Below, in pieces: positions 16,290 through 24,556 of a DNA stretch of 64,000 nt (positions are counted from its first letter, which is position 1; each line of letters starts with the position of its first letter). Origin of the DNA: Agrobacterium fabrum str. C58 (GTDB taxonomy: Bacteria; Pseudomonadota; Alphaproteobacteria; Rhizobiales; Rhizobiaceae). The stretch spans positions 62,001 through 126,000 of the forward strand of contig NC_003065.3 in assembly GCF_000092025.1 (NCBI RefSeq), read 5' to 3'. The position numbers and the translations under genes are program-made. The notes beneath the pieces were generated by a model that saw nothing but the letters and a program-made list of their open reading frames with translations, was not told where the DNA came from and made no database searches.

Positions 16290-17495
16290 TCATTCGGCGG
16301 CTTGCGCTGCCGGAGGAAAGACGCCGAGATGGATCTGGCCAATGAGGTCGTGGGTCGCGTCGCTGTTCGGCGGATGGAAGGGGCCGGAACGGACGTCGCG
16401 CGTCAGCCGCTCCAGTTCGTTTCGACGGAGCAACGAGCTAGCGCCGGCAACCTTGCTGGCGCGATCAACGATCCGGAGTGCCCCATCGACAGCGTGCTGT
16501 TTGGCGCCAAGCAATTTGGTTGGCCAGAGTAGCCCGTGATCCACGCCCTCGGTCCATTCCGCCGCTACGCGGCTGAGAAAAGCCCAAATACTATCGAGTT
16601 CTATAGAAGCCTTGGCGATTTCGACCTGTGTTTGCGGATGATGGGCATAGGTCCGACCGGAGAGTGCCGGAGAAACGCGGGATTTAGCCGTTTCCACCGC
16701 GATGTCGAACGCGCGATTGGCAATGCCGTAGTACACAGCACCGATCGGAAGAACAGCCGAAGCAATGATGCCGTCAACAAAAGGATCGTTCGGCGGGCCG
16801 GCTGGAAGCACGCGCGTTACATAAGGTTTTGCCGCGATCACTCCCTCCAGGATTGTATCATCACTCCGCGTCGCGCGCACGCCATGCGAATCCCAGGTTT
16901 CTCGTGTGTGGTGCCCGGGATCCTGCCGGCGAATAAAAGCATGGACAATTTTTGGTGTGGCTGGATCGCTTGCATCGAGTGCATGGATTCCGAGCCAGTC
17001 CCAGACGGGTGAAAGAGAGGTAAAAATCTTCCGTCCGTGAAAGCGGTAGCCACCGTCGGCGAGTGGTTCGGCCACCACGTTGGAGCCTGCGAGGCCAAGA
17101 TCGTTGCCTGGCTCGCCATGGCCGGCTGCAAAGATCCGACCCGCTGCCGCCTCTTCGAGGATCCAGTCGGTTGAGTGATCGCCACGGCGCCAGAGATAAG
17201 CAGCAGTACCGATCCAATAGAGGTGCATGTTGATTGCCAGTGCCGTGGCGGGTGCATGATAAGAAAGCCGCGCCTGTTCGGCCAGTACCTGTGACAGGGT
17301 CAGCCCCCGGCCCCCGAATTCCACCGGCAGTGCTGCCTGTAGGTACCCGACTGCTTTGAGATCGGCGAGATCCTCAAAAAAGAAGCGGTTTTCCCGGTCA
17401 TAATCCGCAGCGCGACTTTGAAAAGTGTGAAGCAAGACTTCATCAAGGAGATGTTGGCCTGCCTCCAATTTTGTATCAAGGGAATAAGTGCCCAT
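16290..17495 (-). CDS. Acyl-CoA dehydrogenase-like flavoprotein
   Basis: A 401-aa member of the acyl-CoA dehydrogenase superfamily. It shows the N-terminal helical region with LKAVGYLQAALPVEFGGRGL, the middle domain with GHGEPGNDLGLAGSNVVAEP and GGYRFHGRKIFTSLSPVWDW, and a C-terminal helical bundle. Such proteins in sulfur clusters (DszC/SfnB type) often act as flavin-dependent monooxygenases. Whether this is a dehydrogenase or an oxygenase cannot be told from the sequence alone. It lies between two AhpD-like genes in one operon; 139 nt without a gene separate it from the next one. Confidence 0.88.
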   Translation of the reverse strand: MGTYSLDTKLEAGQHLLDEVLLHTFQSRAADYDRENRFFFEDLADLKAVGYLQAALPVEFGGRGLTLSQVLAEQARLSYHAPATALAINMHLYWIGTAAYLWRRGDHSTDWILEEAAAGRIFAAGHGEPGNDLGLAGSNVVAEPLADGGYRFHGRKIFTSLSPVWDWLGIHALDASDPATPKIVHAFIRRQDPGHHTRETWDSHGVRATRSDDTILEGVIAAKPYVTRVLPAGPPNDPFVDGIIASAVLPIGAVYYGIANRAFDIAVETAKSRVSPALSGRTYAHHPQTQVEIAKASIELDSIWAFLSRVAAEWTEGVDHGLLWPTKLLGAKQHAVDGALRIVDRASKVAGASSLLRRNELERLTRDVRSGPFHPPNSDATHDLIGQIHLGVFPPAAQAAE

Positions 17496-17548
17496 ACTGA
17501 TCCTTTAGTCCTCCTTGAGTCTTAAACGGACTATTGGAAAATCGGTTA

Positions 17549-18118
17549 TTATGAGAAGAATTTATCATCCGGAAGGATCCCCAAAGATATAGTGACCCTG
17601 TTGGTGTGATTGAACCAGGAAGCTGTTTCAACAGCCTCCAATAATTCTTCATCGGAAAGCTCAAGATCCCTGAGCTTCTCGAAGTCGGCTTGCGAGATAG
17701 TTTTGGGGCTTAGAGTCACCTTGACCGCCAAATCAGCTAAAGCCCGCTGTCGCTTTGACAAGTCGGCGAGATGGTAGTCGAGCGCGACCCGACGAGCAAA
17801 ACCCGGATCATTGAGCAGGTCGCCAAAGGCGCGCGTGTGATGAATCTCGCAAACGCCACATCCGTTCGTCGCTGAGACAACCACGGCGATTAACTCGCGA
17901 TCCTGTAGCGGCAACCGCCTGCCCGTCGCCGCGAACAGATGCTCGAAATGACCGGTGAAGCGGCGAGCTGTGTCAGGATTGAGCGAAAGCGCCCGAACCC
18001 AGTTCTCATGGTGGTGACGATCAACTAAAGCCTGAATATCTTCAGGCAGTTCGGATTCGTCCGGAATGCGCAAACGGGAAATCCGCTGGCTCCGAGCCAG
18101 CCCGTCGATCGTTGTCAT
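17549..18118 (-). CDS. Carboxymuconolactone decarboxylase/AhpD-like protein
   Basis: A 189-aa AhpD-fold protein, first gene of the minus-strand operon. The redox motif is CGVCEIHH after ELIAVVVSATNG. The N-terminus (ISRLRIPDESELPEDIQALV) and C-terminus (NRVTISLGILPDDKFF) match its paralogue at 15527. The start is the ATG at 18118. A perfect GTCTA-N9-TAGAC palindrome lies 64 nt upstream, so this operon is probably under the same LysR-type control as the large operon that starts at 33814. Confidence 0.87.
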   Translation of the reverse strand: MTTIDGLARSQRISRLRIPDESELPEDIQALVDRHHHENWVRALSLNPDTARRFTGHFEHLFAATGRRLPLQDRELIAVVVSATNGCGVCEIHHTRAFGDLLNDPGFARRVALDYHLADLSKRQRALADLAVKVTLSPKTISQADFEKLRDLELSDEELLEAVETASWFNHTNRVTISLGILPDDKFFS

Positions 18119-18181
18119 GCCATTCTCCGTCGATATTGAGGGGGCGACTGAATAAACGGAAGTCAGTTCTCTATTAATATT

Positions 18182-18200
18182 GTCTATTAAAAATATAGAC
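18182..18200. promoter_or_regulatory. Putative LysR-type operator GTCTA-N9-TAGAC
   Basis: A perfect inverted repeat GTCTA-TTAAAAATA-TAGAC lies 64 bp upstream of the ATG at 18118. The inner T-N11-A spacing fits a LysR-type box. The same arrangement is found at 33903-33921 (perfect) and 39657-39675 (one change per half-site). A second TAGAC half-site follows at 18205-18209. Confidence 0.55.
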
Positions 18201-18274
18201 GAACTAGACGAATCTAATTTCGCACGCGTGGGGAGAAAAACTTTCTCATCGCCGTTGCTTGGGGCACTGTGTCG

Positions 18275-19309
18275 TCATTTCACGATGTCTTGAAGGCTGA
18301 CGCGGTCGATCGTCGTGAGCACGGCAATCACAATAACAACGCCCTTGACGATTTCCTGGGTGAACGTGCTGACGCCAGAAACGTTCAGGCCGTTGCTCAG
18401 GATAGTGATAAGCGCGACCCCGAGCAGGGTGCGCTGTGCGCCGCCGACCCCGCCTGTAAGTGCCGTGCCGCCAACGACGATTGCAGCGACTGTGTCGAGA
18501 AGATACCCGTCCCCGATTGAGGGGGTAGCGGAACCCAAACGCGACAACAGAAAGAACCCACCGATCGCAGCGAGTGTGCTTGAAAGCACAAACGCATAGG
18601 TCTTGTAGCGGTTGATAGCGATGCCGCTCAGTTTCGCGACACGCTCGCCAGCCCCTATCGCGACGATGTACCGGCCGAACCGGGTATGGGACGTTGTCAG
18701 GCTCAGCACGAGCCAAAGCAGCAGCGAAAGGAGAAGGACGTTGGGCACCCGCGGGATTATCTGCCCGTTGGCGAGCATCGAAAAGTCGTCGTCGTTGACG
18801 AACAGGGCAGTGCCATCAAGCACGTGCAGCATGATGCCCGTAAAGATGGAACTGGACGCAAGAGTTGCAATGAACGACGGCAGCCGCAGGACTGTCGAAA
18901 GAACGGAATTGAGCAGGCCGGCAGCGATGCCGAAACCGAGCACGGCGAGGAGGGCCGTTGTGTAACCCGTGCCAAATTTCTGCAGGAGAACGGCGCTGAT
19001 CGCGGAGGCGAGCGCTGCGACAGCAGCAACGGAGAGGTCGATGCTGCCCATTAGCACGATGAAGGTCGCGCCGAGCGAGATCAAGAGCAGTGGCCCGGCC
19101 TGGGCTCCCATGACCGTCAGGTTGAGCGGCGACAAGAATGCGGGCTGCTGGAAAGCGAAGTAGCCAATAAGAATGAGAAGCGCCGATGCTGGCAGCCAGG
19201 TCGCCCGGTGTTCGCGCGAAACGATGGCCGTTGCAACACGCGCCTTCCAGGTTTCTATTTTGCCCGTTGCCTGCGGAACTTCAATTTCACTAATCTGCTT
19301 CGGGATCAT
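18275..19309 (-). CDS. ABC transporter permease, ribose type
   Basis: A 344-aa inner-membrane permease of the RbsC/branched-chain family with 8-10 hydrophobic segments. Family blocks are LISLGATFIVLMGSIDLSV (segment 3) and VAAIVVGGTALTGGVGG near the C-terminus. The ATG at 19309 sits 10 nt after the ATPase stop with AAGAGA upstream. A longer frame to 19363 would overlap that gene. It is the last gene of the long minus-strand train, paired with the ATPase and binding protein upstream. The substrate may be a sugar or another small polar compound. Confidence 0.9.
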   Translation of the reverse strand: MIPKQISEIEVPQATGKIETWKARVATAIVSREHRATWLPASALLILIGYFAFQQPAFLSPLNLTVMGAQAGPLLLISLGATFIVLMGSIDLSVAAVAALASAISAVLLQKFGTGYTTALLAVLGFGIAAGLLNSVLSTVLRLPSFIATLASSSIFTGIMLHVLDGTALFVNDDDFSMLANGQIIPRVPNVLLLSLLLWLVLSLTTSHTRFGRYIVAIGAGERVAKLSGIAINRYKTYAFVLSSTLAAIGGFFLLSRLGSATPSIGDGYLLDTVAAIVVGGTALTGGVGGAQRTLLGVALITILSNGLNVSGVSTFTQEIVKGVVIVIAVLTTIDRVSLQDIVK

Positions 19310-19319
19310 AGGAATCTCT

Positions 19320-20906
19320 TCAAGGCGCAACAATCGGCGTCTTCTCGTTCGAGGCGGGACCAATCATATCGGCGACAAGGGCGTGCTCGGTCGTGAGCGT
19401 TTGGCGGTTGTCGATATCGCTGACGATCCGACCATCTCGCATGATCAGTATCCGGTCGCTGAGCGAGATCAGCTCCGGGAGATCATCTGTAACGTAAAGG
19501 ATCGAGGTGCCATGAGCGGTAAGATCTCGCAAAAGCGCGTAGATTTCACGCTTGGCTCCCACATCCACGCCAGCGGTTGGATTCTCTATCAGAAGCAGCA
19601 CCGGCTCGCGATGGATCCAGCGCGCCAATGATACCTTCTGCTGATTGCCACCGCTCAGTGTACGCAGGGGTTGACCTGAAACGGCCTTGATCCGCAGGGA
19701 CACGATCATCTGTCTGGCGACATTTTGCTCACGAGCAGAACGCCAGATGCCGAATGCGTTGGAAAAACCGCGAGCGCCGGCATGACCGCTCGGCAGAGAA
19801 ATGTTCGATGCGACATCCGCGGTCACGACTACCGCTTCGTTCGACCGATCACCGGGAATGAATGCGATGCCCTTTTGTTTCCGCTGGGCGATAGATCCTG
19901 CAAGCGGCATGCCCCCAAGCTCGACCGTGCCGTCCCGATGGGAGGTTACGCCCGCCAGAACGCGCAGAAGTTGCCCCTTGCCCGATCCCAGAAGACCGCC
20001 GATACCGACGATCTCGCCCTTTCCGACGTTGAAGGAAATGTCGGTGAGGTGCGTTAAGCGTTGCCCTGCCGACGGTCGGCTGGAACGTGAAAGCCCCTTG
20101 ACGACAAGAAAGGGCTCTTCATTGAGCGTCGACCTCTTGCCCGGCGTCGTGCTTTCGAAAGCCCGGCCGACCATCAACCGGTGCAATCCGGCCTCATCGA
20201 ACTGAGAAATCGGCCCTTCTCCGACGATCGCACCATCCTTCAGGACGATCAGCCGATCGCAGACGTCGAAAACTTCCTGCAGGCGATGCGAAACGAAGGC
20301 CACGCCCGCGCCTTGCCTGCGAAGCCTGCCCATGCTTTCCAGAAGCCGGACCACCTCGGCACGGCTAAGCCCGGTTGTCGGCTCGTCGAAGAGTACGAAA
20401 CCGGAGGGCAACCCCAGCACTTTCGGTAACAGAATTGCCCGACAGACCTCCAGCGATTGCCGGGTGGCGAAGTCGTAGTTCAGCATCAGGTGCTTGACGT
20501 CGACCGCGATACCCATGGAACGCACGAGGTCGCGGGCAATATCAATCATCTTCGCCTTATTCAGCACCCCAAAGCGCGTGAAACGCTTTTCATGGCCGAG
20601 GAAAAGGCTCTCATAGACAGGCAGGGCCCCGATCAGCGCGGGATCCTGAAAGATCCGCCAGATCCCGCGCTGATTGGCCTCGTAATAATTTTCCAGGGCG
20701 ACCGGCGTGCCGCCGATCGCTACGGTTCCTCTGGATGGTTTCAATGTGCCGGAAAGCACGTTAAGAAGCGTCGACTTGCCAGCTCCATTTTCCCCAACGA
20801 TACCGACAACCTCTCCCGACCGGATCGCGAGGTTTATATCGCGAAGGGCGGGCGAAGGACCAAAGGAATGGGTGAGGCTCTCGACGCTCAGAATGGACAT
20901 TCTCAT
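19320..20906 (-). CDS. ABC transporter ATP-binding protein, ribose type, two NBDs
   Basis: A 528-aa protein with two fused nucleotide-binding domains, as in RbsA/XylG. NBD1 has Walker A GENGAGKST and Walker B FVLFDEPTTGL, but its signature is degenerate (NYDFATRQSLEVCRAI in place of LSGGQ). NBD2 has a good signature (LSGGNQQKVSLARWI), a weak Walker A (GGLLGSGKGQ) and LLLIENPTAGVD, where the usual DEP is ENP. So the catalytic sites look asymmetric. The ATG at 20906 overlaps the binding-protein stop by 4 nt. Earlier in-frame starts lie inside that gene and are rejected. Confidence 0.9.
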   Translation of the reverse strand: MRMSILSVESLTHSFGPSPALRDINLAIRSGEVVGIVGENGAGKSTLLNVLSGTLKPSRGTVAIGGTPVALENYYEANQRGIWRIFQDPALIGALPVYESLFLGHEKRFTRFGVLNKAKMIDIARDLVRSMGIAVDVKHLMLNYDFATRQSLEVCRAILLPKVLGLPSGFVLFDEPTTGLSRAEVVRLLESMGRLRRQGAGVAFVSHRLQEVFDVCDRLIVLKDGAIVGEGPISQFDEAGLHRLMVGRAFESTTPGKRSTLNEEPFLVVKGLSRSSRPSAGQRLTHLTDISFNVGKGEIVGIGGLLGSGKGQLLRVLAGVTSHRDGTVELGGMPLAGSIAQRKQKGIAFIPGDRSNEAVVVTADVASNISLPSGHAGARGFSNAFGIWRSAREQNVARQMIVSLRIKAVSGQPLRTLSGGNQQKVSLARWIHREPVLLLIENPTAGVDVGAKREIYALLRDLTAHGTSILYVTDDLPELISLSDRILIMRDGRIVSDIDNRQTLTTEHALVADMIGPASNEKTPIVAP

Positions 20907-22210
20907 GCCTTGATGCCCTTGAAGCTGAAGTCGTCCAGCTTGAGTTTGTAGGCGCTCTCGTAGCGCTTCGTGACAGCGTCGAACTCGCCCGTTTCGATAG
21001 ACTTGGCATAGTCTGCCTGAGGTCGGTAATCTGCAGGCTTCTCGATGCCGGTGGCAGTGAAGTAGTCGTCGTACCTGATCGGGGCGAGCGGCGCCTGAGG
21101 GTCCCATTTGTCGCCGCTGATGACATGCGACAGCAGCTTCGGATCGAAGGGCAGGTTCGGATTGTCCACGTAGCGCGCCAGAACACCATCAACATCGTCT
21201 TTGGTGACGAGAAGCCCATTGAACCCCACGAACCTTTCCGGGGCGGACGCCTCATAGCCGTTCAGAGCATCGAAGAGCCGGGCGACAGCCTGGACACCGT
21301 AATAGGCCGGAGACTGGAACGCGGTGGCCGCGACTTTTCCGGCCTTGATTGCCCTGAAGATATCGGTTGCGCCATCCGCTCCAACCGTGAGCACTTCCTC
21401 ACCGGCCTCGATCTTGAGACCGCGCAGCGCTGCCAGAACCCCGGTCAGCGATCCATCATTCTGGGCGATAATGCCGTTGGGCACGCCGTGGCGGGCGATG
21501 AGGTCCTCGGTCGCTTTCTGCCCTTCCTCGGCGCTCCAATTGCCTGGCAGACTTCCGGCGATCGTTACACCGGGAAATTCGGCAAGCGCACGCTTCACGG
21601 CCGCCGTGCGCAGATTGTCGTAGGATGAACCCTTCGAACCGGTGATATGCAGGAATTTGGCGTCCGGCCCGAACTTCTTCACCGCCAGGCCAATGGTGTA
21701 TTTGACGGCTTCATACATATTACCGCCGCGATTTCCGTCCTCACGCGCAACGATTGCCTGCGCAAAGCCGGTTCCGGCGTCAATCGGAGATGTCCAGGGA
21801 ATGTTGTTGCCGACATTGACCACATAGCCGCCGCCTTCTTGCGCTGTCCGGGCAATCCGCTTCAGACTGCTCCCGTCGGCGCTGACGATGAGGAAGAGTT
21901 TTGCACCTGCCGCAGCGGCGGACTGCGCCTGCGTAACGGCCGTGCCATCGTTGAGGTTGAACGTCGCCGAACTATAGGGAAGGCCGAGAACAGCTGCGGC
22001 CCGCTTTGCCGCATCGTTGATGATGGTGTTCCATTCATTGCTCAGCAGCAAAAGCTGATGCAGCGGAGCGGATTTAAAACTCTGAGCGCGTGCTTCCCAG
22101 CTGGGCAGAAATCCACTTCCCGCCACGGCAAGACCCGCCCCTGCCTGGAGCAGACGGCGGCGAGAAAGCGAGCTTGATAAGGGTGAAGAAGTTACTTTAG
22201 ATGAAGTCAT
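20903..22210 (-). CDS. ABC transporter sugar-type periplasmic binding protein
   Basis: A 435-aa Peripla_BP_4-like protein. The N-terminus carries a twin-arginine signal (SRRRLLQAGAGLAVAGSG), cleaved after ARA or nearby. The two-lobed fold is visible in GAKLFLIVSADGSSLKRIAR, FLHITGSKGSSYDNLRTAAV and NGIIAQNDGSLTGVLAALRG. Tat export suggests folding before export. Its ATPase and permease follow directly. It is longer than typical ribose-binding proteins (about 300 aa) through a C-terminal extension of 70 or so residues. Confidence 0.9.
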   Translation of the reverse strand: MTSSKVTSSPLSSSLSRRRLLQAGAGLAVAGSGFLPSWEARAQSFKSAPLHQLLLLSNEWNTIINDAAKRAAAVLGLPYSSATFNLNDGTAVTQAQSAAAAGAKLFLIVSADGSSLKRIARTAQEGGGYVVNVGNNIPWTSPIDAGTGFAQAIVAREDGNRGGNMYEAVKYTIGLAVKKFGPDAKFLHITGSKGSSYDNLRTAAVKRALAEFPGVTIAGSLPGNWSAEEGQKATEDLIARHGVPNGIIAQNDGSLTGVLAALRGLKIEAGEEVLTVGADGATDIFRAIKAGKVAATAFQSPAYYGVQAVARLFDALNGYEASAPERFVGFNGLLVTKDDVDGVLARYVDNPNLPFDPKLLSHVISGDKWDPQAPLAPIRYDDYFTATGIEKPADYRPQADYAKSIETGEFDAVTKRYESAYKLKLDDFSFKGIKA

Positions 22211-22343
22211 TTGAAGGATCCTTTCATAGGGTGTATTGGCTTATGCGGTTTGAGGTAGAGGCAATTGGGCAGTTCTACTGGGGTAGTTGCCTTGGCGTTT
22301 TCACGGCCGCGGCGCGCCGCCAGTTCAAGTCCTGGCGAGCTCC

Positions 22344-23174
22344 TTATTCATAGAATCCGTCCGTGGATTTGATCAGGCTGGCAAACTGCTCCCGGTCGTG
22401 ACCGAAGAGGACTGTGAGAGAACGGGATTCGGCGTATTGCCTGATATGGCTGACCGTCCGATCGTAACCGATCGTGTCGTGGAGAACGCCTGCTCGGCGG
22501 GCAGGGGGACCATAGTTCGTGGCGGTGTAACAAGCGTCTGAAACGAGCAGAAACCCGGGCTGCTTCTCAAGCCTGACAGCCAGGCCCAGCATTCCTGAAG
22601 CATGGCCGGTTCCGAAGTTGAGCAGGTTCACTCCGGGCGCGAGTTCTCTTTCCCTCTCATCGCGACCGACGAGATCCCAGTTTCGCGGGGTCGCAAGCCA
22701 TGCCTCGATGTCCTTGACGATGTAAGGCGACGAATGATCGCCTGTCGCGAAATACCGGACTGCGGTTGCGAATTCATCTTCATGTGCAATCAGCCTCGAC
22801 TTTCCGAAATACTCGACGCAACCGGCGTGATCATTGTGAAGATGCGACAGGACCACCGTCGAAATATCGTCCGGTGAAAGGCCGAGCTGCCTCAGCCGTT
22901 CCGGCAGATTGCATTCCGACGCCCCGATATAGGGCGCGTTCAGTTGCGATTGCGCGGGCCATCGGCCATTCGTTCCCATGCATTCCGGGTGACATCCTGT
23001 GTCGTAGAGGACCGTGGCATCGGTGCATTGGATGAGGTAGGCGGAGACCGGAATGTCGATCAGACGACTACTCACCGTCGGCTTCTGCGGCGTAACAAAA
23101 GTGGAGTTGGCGATGATGAAGTTTTCGTCGACACGAATTTCACCCAGGTCGAGAACGAACAGCTTATTTCCCAT
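22344..23174 (-). CDS. Metallo-beta-lactamase-fold hydrolase, N-acyl-homoserine lactonase type
   Basis: A 276-aa protein of the AttM/AiiA-like lactonase family. The zinc motif is SHLHNDHAG (H111, H113, D115, H116), followed by FGTGHASGM, LVSDACYTATNYG and LFGHDREQ, which supply the remaining metal ligands. Many relatives hydrolyse lactones or other esters besides quorum-sensing signals. In this operon of monooxygenases it may open a lactone or sultone product. Quorum quenching is the other possibility. A gap of 133 nt separates it from the ribose-type importer genes. Confidence 0.85.
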   Translation of the reverse strand: MGNKLFVLDLGEIRVDENFIIANSTFVTPQKPTVSSRLIDIPVSAYLIQCTDATVLYDTGCHPECMGTNGRWPAQSQLNAPYIGASECNLPERLRQLGLSPDDISTVVLSHLHNDHAGCVEYFGKSRLIAHEDEFATAVRYFATGDHSSPYIVKDIEAWLATPRNWDLVGRDERERELAPGVNLLNFGTGHASGMLGLAVRLEKQPGFLLVSDACYTATNYGPPARRAGVLHDTIGYDRTVSHIRQYAESRSLTVLFGHDREQFASLIKSTDGFYE

Positions 23175-23253
23175 AAGATCTCCTAATTAAGTCACGCGAT
23201 CTGGTTCAGCGCCGGCTGAGGTGAGGTTGACCAGCCTCGACGCGAAACATCCG

Positions 23254-24468
23254 CTAGGCCTTTCCAATGCCGGTGGTCCAAAGATCCGGCGGCAGGCTGC
23301 GGTTAACCGCGAAATCACCGATCTGACGCTCCTTGTAGATGACCGGATTGTGGGAGGAGATGGCGCGGGCGTTTCGCCAATAGCGATCCAGCCCCAACTC
23401 GTTGCTGAGCGCAGACGCTCCCAGTCCGTCGAAGAGGACGGTCGTCGCATCTAGGATGAGTTGGTGGACGACGACCTGTGCCTGGTAAATCTGCACCTCG
23501 AGTTTGCCGATCTCCGTTCTTTCCCTGCAGCCTTTAGCAACAGCGCGGTGATAGGCGTCGGCGGCTGAAAGTACGATCGAGTTTGCCCCGTGCGCATTGG
23601 CAAACACCTTACCGACGAGCTGGAGCACCTGCGGATCGTCGCTCGCGGTGCTGGCAGCCGCGTGGGAATATGTCCGTTTGCGTGACCGCACATAGTCCGC
23701 AACGGCAGTGGACGCCCCCCGCCCGATTCCGACAAGCGTTGCCAGATGGGCCAATTGAGCGAAGGCCGTCAGGAACGGCCACCGCGATGCCGATGGCGCA
23801 ATATCGTCATCGTGCAGAAGGACCTGATCGAATACGGCGGTCCCACTGGCGGTCAGTCTCTGTCCGAAACCGTTCCAGTCATCGACAATGGACGTTCCTG
23901 GCGCCGTCGTTTTTATAAGCGCTATGATCAGCTCGTCAGCATTGTTCAAGCCGCTGACAGTCATCCATTCCGAGAACAGAGCGCCGGTCGTATAGAATTT
24001 CTGGCCGTTGAGACGATGGCCCTCATTGGTTTTTATGATGGAAGTCGAAAATTTGCCAAGCGTGGCATTTCCAACCTCCGTCGCTGCAGCGGAGATGATC
24101 TCCCCGGATCCGATGATGTCGATGCAACGCCTCGTCCAGGCGTTGGATGGTTCGTCGAGAAGCTGTCCGAGCAATCCGAAATGGGCGCGGAAGATCTGCG
24201 CGACATTCGAGTCTGCCTCTGCAAGCTCGACGAGCAATGCAAGGAGTTCCAGCGGTGTCGCTCCCAAACCGCCTTTATCTTTGGGGAGAAGCAGCGCACC
24301 GAATTTGAGCGCTTTCAGCCTTGCGACTTCATCGCGCGGGAGTGTGCGTGTCGCATCTCTTTGGCGCGAGCCTTCGGCGATTTCGGCGAACACCGGCCGG
24401 AAAATTGCCACGAGTGTGCGGAATGCGGGTGTGTCGATTGTCGGCCAGGTATGAGGATGATGGGTCAA
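23254..24468 (-). CDS. DszC/SfnB-like acyl-CoA dehydrogenase-family flavoprotein
   Basis: A 404-aa protein of the acyl-CoA dehydrogenase superfamily. Its features are LKFGALLLPKDKGGLGATPLE, the flavin-binding middle domain (TEVGNATLGKFSTSIIK, RLNGQKFYTTGALFSEWMTV) and a C-terminal RNARAISSHNPVIYKERQIG. That last block resembles the end of DszC and SfnB, which oxygenate sulfur compounds with FMNH2 rather than dehydrogenate acyl-CoA. A desulfurising monooxygenase role is inferred. The first start after a stop is TTG at 24468; no early ATG exists. Confidence 0.87.
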   Translation of the reverse strand: MTHHPHTWPTIDTPAFRTLVAIFRPVFAEIAEGSRQRDATRTLPRDEVARLKALKFGALLLPKDKGGLGATPLELLALLVELAEADSNVAQIFRAHFGLLGQLLDEPSNAWTRRCIDIIGSGEIISAAATEVGNATLGKFSTSIIKTNEGHRLNGQKFYTTGALFSEWMTVSGLNNADELIIALIKTTAPGTSIVDDWNGFGQRLTASGTAVFDQVLLHDDDIAPSASRWPFLTAFAQLAHLATLVGIGRGASTAVADYVRSRKRTYSHAAASTASDDPQVLQLVGKVFANAHGANSIVLSAADAYHRAVAKGCRERTEIGKLEVQIYQAQVVVHQLILDATTVLFDGLGASALSNELGLDRYWRNARAISSHNPVIYKERQIGDFAVNRSLPPDLWTTGIGKA

Positions 24469-24556
24469 GGGCGTTCACTTACAATTTGGAAATAATGACG
24501 GTGTTGTCGCGCTACGTGGCAGGCGGCGCCTGTGGAGCCCGCCTGCCGGATAAAGC

